Shown here: in pieces, positions 58,210 through 64,000 of the stretch | How positions within the stretch are numbered: position 1 is the stretch's first letter | Layout of the letters: every line of letters begins with the position of its first letter | Source of the DNA: Elusimicrobia bacterium GWA2_56_46 | GTDB lineage: Bacteria > Elusimicrobiota > Elusimicrobia > Elusimicrobiales > UBA9959 | Assembly (NCBI GenBank): GCA_001799575.1 | Contig: MGTT01000019.1 | Location: 1 to 64,000 of the forward strand | Length of the DNA stretch: 64,000 nt | Direction of reading: 5' to 3' | Notes under the pieces: generated by a model | What the model was told of the DNA's origin: nothing | The model's input: the letters and a program-made list of their open reading frames with translations, nothing else | The model's database searches: none | Translations under genes and position numbers: made by a program

Positions 58210-59055
58210 ATGTTCGACCTGAATCTCCTTAATTCTTCCCTGTTGGTGATATTCGGATTCTTTATCGGCATCCTGGGCTCCGTCATGGGCGTCGGAGGCG
58301 GGATCTTCATCGTGCCCATGCTTGTTCTGGCGCTGGGCATCCCCATACACCAAGCCATCGCGGTGTCGCTGGCCGCTATCGTGGCGTCTTCAAGCGCGGT
58401 GGCGTCGGTCAATGTGGAACGCGGACTCGCCAATATGCGCCTGGGGGTCGCGCTTGAAGTGACCACTGCTTTGGGCTCCATCGCCGGAGCGCTCCTGGCC
58501 GGCCGCCTGTCTTCCAACATAATTCAATTGCTGTTTGCCCTGGTGCTTTTTCCGGTTTCGGCTGGTATGTTCATGAAAGGCCGCCGCGCTCTGAAACACG
58601 GCCACGCGCGTCCCGCGCCCGCCGCCGCCGACGCTATCCCCGGAGTTTTCGATTCGGAGTTCTTCGACCATTCAATAGATTCCAGCACTTCCTACCGGGT
58701 AAAAAATATGACGCCGGCTTCGTTTATTTCATTTTTTGCGGGCGGGCTTTCCGGCCTGCTGGGCCTGGGCGGGGGAATAATACAGGTGCCGATGATGAAT
58801 CTCCTCTGCGGGGTGCCTATCAAGGCCGCCGCGGCCACCAGCAATTTTCTGATAGGGGTTTCGGCCGCCGCCAGCCTCTTCGTTTATTTAAAAAAAGGCT
58901 ATCTTATGCCCGAACTGGCGGCCGTGATAATTATAGGGGTTCTGCTCGGTTCTTTCGCGGGGATCTATATCCTGTATAAGGCCCGTTCCGAAAAGATCCA
59001 GATAGCTTTCTCGGCGCTGGTGTTCATCGTGGCGGTGAAGATGCTACTGAAGTAG
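58210..59055 (+). CDS. TauE/SafE-family permease
   Basis: The 281-residue protein has eight or so helices in two similar halves, with GSVMGVGGGIFIVPMLVLAL in the first and SGLLGLGGGIIQVPMMN in the second, the repeat typical of TauE/SafE sulfite and organosulfonate exporters. Substrates of the family are sulfite, sulfoacetate and other small organic anions. The next gene, 6 bases downstream, encodes DUF1634, a common partner. Confidence 0.9.
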   Translation: MFDLNLLNSSLLVIFGFFIGILGSVMGVGGGIFIVPMLVLALGIPIHQAIAVSLAAIVASSSAVASVNVERGLANMRLGVALEVTTALGSIAGALLAGRLSSNIIQLLFALVLFPVSAGMFMKGRRALKHGHARPAPAAADAIPGVFDSEFFDHSIDSSTSYRVKNMTPASFISFFAGGLSGLLGLGGGIIQVPMMNLLCGVPIKAAAATSNFLIGVSAAASLFVYLKKGYLMPELAAVIIIGVLLGSFAGIYILYKARSEKIQIAFSALVFIVAVKMLLK

Positions 59056-59061
59056 AGAATT

Positions 59062-59346
59062 ATGAACAGAGTTTTTTCTGACAAAGAGTTCGGAAAACTT
59101 ATCCAGCGTACGCTGCTGGCGGGCGTGTCCCTGAGCCTTTTTTTCTTTTTTCTGGGTTTCGTTCTCAGGTTTTCAGGCTTTCAATCCGCCGGCGCGGCGC
59201 TGCGGGCGGGGGTGCTGACGCTGGCGCTTACGCCGGCGGCGCGTGTAGCGATGCTGGTCTACGGCTATTGGCGCACAAAAGAATACCGTTTCGCCCTGGC
59301 CTCCTTCACAGTCCTGGCCCTCCTCTTCATTTCGGTTCTGTTGTAA
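59062..59346 (+). CDS. DUF1634-family small membrane protein
   Basis: The 94-residue protein has three hydrophobic segments (LLAGVSLSLFFFFLGFVLRF, LRAGVLTLALTPAARVAML, FTVLALLFISVLL). The order TauE/SafE followed by DUF1634 is widespread, so it is probably an accessory subunit of the permease. The role is inferred from context. Confidence 0.85.
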   Translation: MNRVFSDKEFGKLIQRTLLAGVSLSLFFFFLGFVLRFSGFQSAGAALRAGVLTLALTPAARVAMLVYGYWRTKEYRFALASFTVLALLFISVLL

Positions 59347-59353
59347 GGAAAGA

Positions 59354-59443
59354 GGGACGCCCTTAGTTAATTAGTTTTTTTGCGTTGTTTTACCGGGGGG
59401 CAACCGGCATTCGGAAGCGAAACTAATTAACTAAGGGCGTCCC
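59354..59443. repeat. 24-bp perfect inverted repeat flanking a convergent gap
   Basis: Arms of 24 bases, starting GGGACGCCCTTAGTTAATTA at 59354 and ending in its complement at 59443, flank a 42-base loop. They sit between DUF1634 and the convergent L,D-transpeptidase-like gene, and the right arm overlaps the last codons of the latter. A shortened relative (GGGGCACCCCTTAGTAAAAT) occurs at 19793. Confidence 0.75.
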
Positions 59444-60424
59444 CAATTCCCTTATTTCTATCTGGACTTTGCGGCCGAGTTTTTCCTGTTCGGAGATAAA
59501 CTCGTTAAGCTTCAGCAGGCAGCCGGGGCGCAATTTAACGCAGCCGCTGGTGTCGCGGAACCGGAAATCCCTGATCTCGCGGCGGCCCGCGTAGCGCGGA
59601 TCCGTCAGGCGCTTCGGCGCATCCCACCGGTCGGTGTGCACGGCCCAGCCGGAACGTCCGTAAGGGCCGTAATAGTAAAGGGGATTATGCGCCAGCTGCG
59701 CCGCCTGCCTGGCCGCGGCCTCCGCAGAGTCCGCGGCTGGGCGCCGCTCAAAATATTCCGGGACCGCGCCGGGCAGGCGCAGGCCGTAGGCCTGGTTCCA
59801 GACCAGGTCGATCGGCACGGCCGCATCGCCCTTATTGTACCAATGCCTGTACACGGCGGAAAAATAGGGTTTTGGCCCGCCGTCCGTGTTCTTTATCCTG
59901 CTCAGGAATTCTTCCTCGCCATCGGGGTCTTCCGGCCCGCCCAGAGCGGCTATCTCGTAGCGGCCGGGTGTTATATTCCTGGCGTCGTAGATGCCAGGAA
60001 CCGCGGCGCCGTCAGCCTCGTTCCGCGGCGCGTAATAAATGGTGACGCCGTCTATACGCCCGCTTTGCCAGCCCGGCCTGGGCGAGTCCGAGGTTTTTCC
60101 GCGCCCAAGCGCCTCGCACTGGTAAAGGCCCGCTCCGGCGCCGCTTTCCAGCTCAAAACTGATCACGCCCGCGCGGGCCCTGTCCCGCGGCAGAAGCACC
60201 AGCGCGCGGGAAATTTTTTCGTCTTTCAGGCCAGTCAGCCCGTTAAGTCCGAGCGTGGCGGCCCTCGAACGCAGTCCGGCCGTAAGTTCCCCCATGGCAG
60301 GCCTGTCGGTGGGGATAAACGGCGGCAACAGGCGCGCGTCCGCATTAAGCGGCTCCCGCGCCGCACGTCCGGCGCAGCCGGCGGACAGTATAATGACCGC
60401 GCAGAAGACGGCGTTTTTATTCAC
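59423..60424 (-). CDS. L,D-transpeptidase-like lipoprotein
   Basis: The 333-residue protein has a lipobox (ILSAGC, Cys17), so it is probably a lipoprotein. Late motifs GRSGWAVHTDRW and FRDTSGCVKLRPG match the H and SxGC pattern of YkuD L,D-transpeptidases. These make 3-3 peptide cross-links or attach proteins to peptidoglycan. The C-terminal tail after the active-site Cys is short. A second YkuD gene lies just upstream, so the pair may have divided tasks. Confidence 0.78.
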   Translation of the reverse strand: MNKNAVFCAVIILSAGCAGRAAREPLNADARLLPPFIPTDRPAMGELTAGLRSRAATLGLNGLTGLKDEKISRALVLLPRDRARAGVISFELESGAGAGLYQCEALGRGKTSDSPRPGWQSGRIDGVTIYYAPRNEADGAAVPGIYDARNITPGRYEIAALGGPEDPDGEEEFLSRIKNTDGGPKPYFSAVYRHWYNKGDAAVPIDLVWNQAYGLRLPGAVPEYFERRPAADSAEAAARQAAQLAHNPLYYYGPYGRSGWAVHTDRWDAPKRLTDPRYAGRREIRDFRFRDTSGCVKLRPGCLLKLNEFISEQEKLGRKVQIEIRELGTPLVN

Positions 60425-60435
60425 AGTTTTTATGA

Positions 60436-61134
60436 CTACTTCGCCGGTTTACCCGGAGTGATGCCTTCCACGCAGATGACGGCGTTGTTTTTTCCGTTAG
60501 CGCGAACCAGATCGTAAACTGTTTTGGAATCCGCTTTTGACAGGCGTATGCAGCCATGGGAAGCCGGCCGGCCCAGCAGCGCTTCCGCTCCGGTGGCGTG
60601 TACGGCTATATTCCCATTGAAAAATATAGTGTTGGCCATGGGCGCGTTATTATAGAGGCTGGAATAGTGCATGGGTTCCATCGCGTCCGGGGCGAAGCAC
60701 TTTCCGCTGCCGGGTGTGCCGTGGCCGGGAAGAAGCCCGGAGGAGATCTTGAATTCCCCGGTGAGTTCAGCGGATCGTACCCTCAGGCGCTGGCTTGTAA
60801 GATCCACGGTTATGTGCACGGCGGCGTTCTGTATCCTGCCGGGATCCGTTATCAGGTAACGGAAAAATCTGAGCCCGAAAGCCTCCTCGACCTCTTCCGG
60901 TGTGTGTTCATCTATGAACCTGTCGGGATCCGCCATGGCTTCCTCGCGCAGGCTCAGGCCCCGGTCTTTCACGCCGGGGTCGCGCCGCGCGGCGGCTTCC
61001 GGCACGGCCGGGATTATAAGCGCCGACCCGCTCACTCCAAGGCCGGAGAGTTCCGCGCGCAAGTCCCCGGTATCCATCGAAAAACAGGGATAGGAAGTTA
61101 TAGCCGCCAGAACAAAAAGTATGAACCGTTTCAT
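60436..61134 (-). CDS. L,D-transpeptidase (YkuD domain)
   Basis: From the ATG at 61134 (frame open to 61182) the product is 232 residues with a signal peptide (MKRFILFVLAAITSYPCFS). The YkuD domain carries IAVHATG, then LGRPASHGCIRLSKADSKTV, the catalytic His and Cys with the SHGCIRL signature. It forms L,D cross-links in peptidoglycan from tetrapeptide donors. It is separated from the lipoprotein-type enzyme downstream by 11 bases, so they are probably co-transcribed. Confidence 0.9.
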   Translation of the reverse strand: MKRFILFVLAAITSYPCFSMDTGDLRAELSGLGVSGSALIIPAVPEAAARRDPGVKDRGLSLREEAMADPDRFIDEHTPEEVEEAFGLRFFRYLITDPGRIQNAAVHITVDLTSQRLRVRSAELTGEFKISSGLLPGHGTPGSGKCFAPDAMEPMHYSSLYNNAPMANTIFFNGNIAVHATGAEALLGRPASHGCIRLSKADSKTVYDLVRANGKNNAVICVEGITPGKPAK

Positions 61135-61251
61135 TATTATTGTCCTCCACTCCAAATCCGACCCGCTGATCATATGTCGCATATAATGTAGCCCAGAACC
61201 GCCGTTTTCGCCTGAGCCGAAAGTACCATCCCCGCCCGGTCTTTTGGCCTC

Positions 61252-61310
61252 AAAAAAGGTAACAGGTGCCTTTGATATGTTTTTATGTTGAAAGGTAACA
61301 GGTACCTTTT
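61252..61310. repeat. Two copies of the AAGGTA...TACCTT hairpin repeat
   Basis: AAAAAAGGTAACAGGTGCC (61252-) and AAAGGTAACAGGTACCTTTT (61291-61310) are close copies, each able to form a hairpin with an ACAGG loop. They match the copy at 51258-51277 in inverted orientation. They lie in the 236-bp divergent gap 61135-61370, which contains no gene. Confidence 0.7.
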
Positions 61311-61370
61311 GCTTTTGGGGCGGTAGTTTGTTTTAATTATAGGGGGGGAACGGAGATTGAGGAAAGAAAA

Positions 61371-62381
61371 ATGAAGAATAAACTTGAATTTTCGGCTATC
61401 GTGCCGGTGGCCGGGGCGGGAACCCGGCTCAGGCCGCATACCCATACTTATCCCAAGGTGCTGCTGACCGTGGGCGACAAACCCATTCTGGGCCATATCC
61501 TGGACGATCTCTCACGGGCCGGGATCAAGAAGATCTATATGGTCATAGGCGGGATGGGCGATAAGATCAAGACCTATGTCGCCGGGAAGTATCCCAGGCT
61601 GAACGTCACCTACATAGTGCAGGAAGAGCCTAAAGGCCTGGGGCACGCCATCTGGATAACCCGCAATTATGTCAAAGGCCCCGCGATCGTAATGTTGGGC
61701 GACACGATCATTTCCGCCGATCTGGGAAAATTTCTTAACGCCCGGCAGGACGCTATCGCGGTAAGGGAAGTCGCCGATCCCAGGCGCTTCGGCGTGGTGG
61801 AGATAGAGAAAGGGCGTATCGTCAATATGGTGGAGAAGCCGCAGCATCCGCCCTCCAATATGGCGATCGTGGGTATCTACGCTTTTAAGGATACTCAGCC
61901 TTTGTTCCGGGGCCTGGACAGTCTGGTCCGGTCGGGTAAGACCACAAAGGGGGAGATACAGCTGACCGACGCCCTGGTTACGATGCTCAAAAGCGGGCAT
62001 AAATTCAGCCCGGTTCCGATAGACGGCTGGTATGACTGCGGGAAGCCGGAAACACTGCTTGAGACCAACCGTTATATACTTGAGAAGAACAAGCCGGCCT
62101 ACCGCGCGCCGGGCTGCGCCGTAGTGGAGCCGGTGTATATCTCGCCCAGGGCGAAAGTTTCCAATTCCATAATAGGCCCGTACGCGTCCATCGGGGATGG
62201 CGCTATCGTGGACTACTCGATAGTTTCGGATTCGATCATCAACGAGAACGCGGTGATCATGAACATGAATCTGAGCAAGTCGCTGGTCGGCCCGAGCGCG
62301 ACGATAATAGGCCGCCGAGAGCAGATAAATATAGGAGAGAACTCCGAGATCAGGTTCGACAAGACCGTCTGCGACCTGTAG
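61371..62381 (+). CDS. Sugar-1-phosphate nucleotidyltransferase with left-handed beta-helix domain
   Basis: The 336-residue protein has the nucleotidyltransferase signature PVAGAGTRLRPHTHTYPKVL (residues 12-31), GHAIWITRN and VMLGDTIIS. A C-terminal hexapeptide-like region (VEPVYISPRAKVSNSIIGPY, SIGDGAIVDYSIV) follows. This is the StrD/RfbA-long, GlmU-like type that makes dTDP- or UDP-sugars, probably for the glycan genes to the left. The exact base and sugar are not clear. Confidence 0.85.
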   Translation: MKNKLEFSAIVPVAGAGTRLRPHTHTYPKVLLTVGDKPILGHILDDLSRAGIKKIYMVIGGMGDKIKTYVAGKYPRLNVTYIVQEEPKGLGHAIWITRNYVKGPAIVMLGDTIISADLGKFLNARQDAIAVREVADPRRFGVVEIEKGRIVNMVEKPQHPPSNMAIVGIYAFKDTQPLFRGLDSLVRSGKTTKGEIQLTDALVTMLKSGHKFSPVPIDGWYDCGKPETLLETNRYILEKNKPAYRAPGCAVVEPVYISPRAKVSNSIIGPYASIGDGAIVDYSIVSDSIINENAVIMNMNLSKSLVGPSATIIGRREQINIGENSEIRFDKTVCDL

Positions 62382-62399
62382 GAGCTGTGAGGCGGTAAC

Positions 62400-62418
62400 G
62401 CCGGGCTGGCAGCCCGGC
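62400..62418. terminator. GC-rich convergent hairpin
   Basis: GCCGGGCT (62400-62407) pairs perfectly with AGCCCGGC (62411-62418) around GGC. It lies between the convergent nucleotidyltransferase and PTS genes and has no strong T-run. Confidence 0.45.
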
Positions 62419-62427
62419 GCCATTTCC

Positions 62428-64000
62428 CTATAAGGACAGCAGCGCTTTCATCTCCATTCCGTATTGATCCGCGTTCAACCCCACGATCAGGTGGGTCACC
62501 CCGCCCGGCAGTTCCATGATCTCGCTCACGCCTGCCTTTTTCAGCCGGCCCGCGTCCAGCTTTTTTCCGGGCGCCATAGTCACCCGCAGCCGGGTCTGGG
62601 CGCACACTTCCACGGAACCGATCGCTTCGGCCCCGCCCAGGGCGTTGATCCAGGCCCGCGCCTTGACGGCGGCTTCCGGATCGCGCTCAGGTTCCACAAA
62701 ACCGGCGGCGGGAGCCGCGGCCGCGGCCGGTTTCTGATCCGTTAATTCCGCTTCCGGCCCCGCAGTGGAGAGGTACTCCTCCAGATCCGTTTTCATATTC
62801 TCGGATTGCGTGCCGAAGATGGCCTGCACCCCGCTGCCTGCCACCATAACCCCGGCCGCTCCCAGGCTCTTGAGGCGTCCGGCGTCCACTTTTGAGATGT
62901 TGTGCACTTCCACGCGCAGGCGGGTGATGCAGGCGTCTAGACTTTTCAGATTGCTCTTGCCGCCGAAAGCCAGGGCAAGCTGGTGCGAGAACTCATGGAC
63001 CGGCCTGGACTGCGCCGCCTCGTCCCCGGCTTCCGGCTCCCTGCCGGGCGTGGCCAGATTCCATTTTCTTATGGCGAAATTGAACAGGCCGAAGTACATA
63101 AAACCCCACAGGGGGCCGATCACCAGCAGCCAGAGGGCATGCGTCGATTTCGGGAAGAGGACGATATAGTCTATGAGGCCGTGGGAGAAAGTCGTGCCGT
63201 GTTTTATGCCAAGCAGTATGCACATGACGAACGCCGCCCCGGAAAGGACGGCGTGAAGTCCGTAAAGGACAGGCGCCAGGAACATGAAAGCGAACTCTAT
63301 TGGCTCCGTGATCCCGGTCAGGAAAGAGGTAAACGCCGCCGAGATCATGATCCCGCCTATCCTTGCCCGCTGCGCCGGTCTGGCGTTGTACCAGATCGCC
63401 ATGGCGGCCGCGGGAAGCCCCCACATCTTGAACAGATATCCGCCGGCCAGATTCCCGGCCGTCGGATCTCCGGCGGCGAACCGGTATAGCTCTCCGTGGA
63501 TCATTTTCTGGGCCGCGGGGTCGAAGTATTGCCCGACCTGAAAGAAGAAGGGCACGTTCCAGATATGATGCAGACCGAAGGGGATGAGTACCCTTTCCAC
63601 CACCCCGTAGATGCCGAATGCCGTGGCCGGAGATCCGGACGACGCCCAGACCGAGAAGCGGGAGATCGCGCCGCCGATGGGCGGCCACACGAAACTGAGA
63701 ACGCAGCCGATTATAATGGCCGCGAAAGCGCTAAGAATAGGCACCAGCCTCTTGCCGGCGAAGAAGCCCAGGTATGCCGGCAGTTTTACACGATAGTACC
63801 GGTTAAAGAGAAACGCGGCCGCCGCGCCGATAAGGATGCCTCCGAACACGCCGGTGTCCATCGAATTTATGCCCATCACAGGCGTGAGGGTCGTGTTCAT
63901 CATCGCGCCCATTACGCCCATGGTCGCGATCATGACCGCGTAGCCCACCGTGCCGGCCAGCGCAGCCACTCCGTCGTTGTTGGTAAAGCCCAGGCTTACG
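62428..64000 (-). CDS. PTS sugar permease, EIIC with two EIIB domains (partial at the window edge)
   Basis: The frame continues past the window edge: residues before a GTG at 63969 read [14 protein letters not shown], a typical EIIC motif. The EIIC part includes [19 protein letters not shown] and [18 protein letters not shown], of the glucose/N-acetylglucosamine family. Two EIIB domains follow: the first with [12 protein letters not shown] (phosphorylated Cys), the second with [13 protein letters not shown] (Cys again). An Ala- and Pro-rich linker separates them. It imports and phosphorylates a hexose, probably GlcNAc or glucose. No EIIA is visible here. Confidence 0.88.
   Translation of the reverse strand, partial: VSLGFTNNDGVAALAGTVGYAVMIATMGVMGAMMNTTLTPVMGINSMDTGVFGGILIGAAAAFLFNRYYRVKLPAYLGFFAGKRLVPILSAFAAIIIGCVLSFVWPPIGGAISRFSVWASSGSPATAFGIYGVVERVLIPFGLHHIWNVPFFFQVGQYFDPAAQKMIHGELYRFAAGDPTAGNLAGGYLFKMWGLPAAAMAIWYNARPAQRARIGGIMISAAFTSFLTGITEPIEFAFMFLAPVLYGLHAVLSGAAFVMCILLGIKHGTTFSHGLIDYIVLFPKSTHALWLLVIGPLWGFMYFGLFNFAIRKWNLATPGREPEAGDEAAQSRPVHEFSHQLALAFGGKSNLKSLDACITRLRVEVHNISKVDAGRLKSLGAAGVMVAGSGVQAIFGTQSENMKTDLEEYLSTAGPEAELTDQKPAAAAAPAAGFVEPERDPEAAVKARAWINALGGAEAIGSVEVCAQTRLRVTMAPGKKLDAGRLKKAGVSEIMELPGGVTHLIVGLNADQYGMEMKALLSL

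Overview
The window looks like part of the chromosome of a Gram-negative, probably anaerobic or fermentative bacterium. It is GC-rich and densely coding, with many ATGA-type overlaps between genes. The mix fits Elusimicrobiota best: PorV-like outer-membrane proteins, a protein with a T9SS-like C-terminal domain, tandem glycine-rich RRM proteins, a Pif1-WYL helicase, a tryptophanase and a PTS permease. This assignment rests on gene content only and is an inference. I saw no rRNA, tRNA, CRISPR array, insertion sequence or prophage.

Layout. 1-0.7 kb: a winged-helix/nucleotidyltransferase protein and the first codons of an overlapping partner, probably a HEPN/MNT-type pair. 1-4.6 kb: Pif1-WYL helicase, MFS transporter, and a secreted protein with an internal duplication. 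4.6-5 kb: a non-coding stretch with a terminator and a 141-bp inverted repeat. 5-15.3 kb: envelope and signalling genes (PilZ-like protein, pseudo-receiver/propeller membrane protein, PorV-like barrel with LysM, N-acetylmuramoyl-L-alanine amidase, GAF-PAS protein, phospholipase D, endonuclease III, C39/NlpC peptidase). 15.4-19.7 kb: yeast-type cytosine deaminase, two RRM proteins, PAP2 phosphatase, ComEC-like hydrolase, radical SAM/SPASM protein. 19.8-23.9 kb: a possible double-glycine peptide gene and a surface module (beta-repeat fibre, sorting-domain protein, PorV-like porin).

24-46.7 kb is a large glycan or glycolipid region. It holds a WecA-like initiating transferase, five GT2 glycosyltransferase domains (one fused to a methyltransferase), four multi-spanning GT39/83-like transferases, a sugar aminotransferase, an epimerase, a split transketolase pair, several methyltransferases including FkbM, and two radical SAM enzymes. 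A plausible reading is that GT2 enzymes load sugars onto polyprenyl phosphate and the membrane transferases pass them to lipid or polysaccharide acceptors outside the cytoplasmic membrane.

46.7-57.2 kb is a run of leftward genes: DUF1646 transporter, tryptophanase, GlcD-GlcE fusion, GlcF, GAF/HD-GYP, OsmC, a PhnD-like binding protein and a histidine kinase. The last two look like a ligand-sensing pair because no transporter genes accompany them. 57.2-64 kb: patatin lipase, TauE/SafE plus DUF1634, two L,D-transpeptidases, a sugar nucleotidyltransferase and an edge-truncated PTS EIICBB permease.

The most unusual structure is not a gene. At least six places carry short degenerate arrays with a 7-bp period, each with its own unit sequence. 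Most lie in intergenic gaps, one forms a large inverted pair, and two lie inside coding sequences (a PorV-like gene and the GlcDE fusion). Several other hairpin repeat families also sit at gene ends. Together these suggest an active short-repeat system in this genome.
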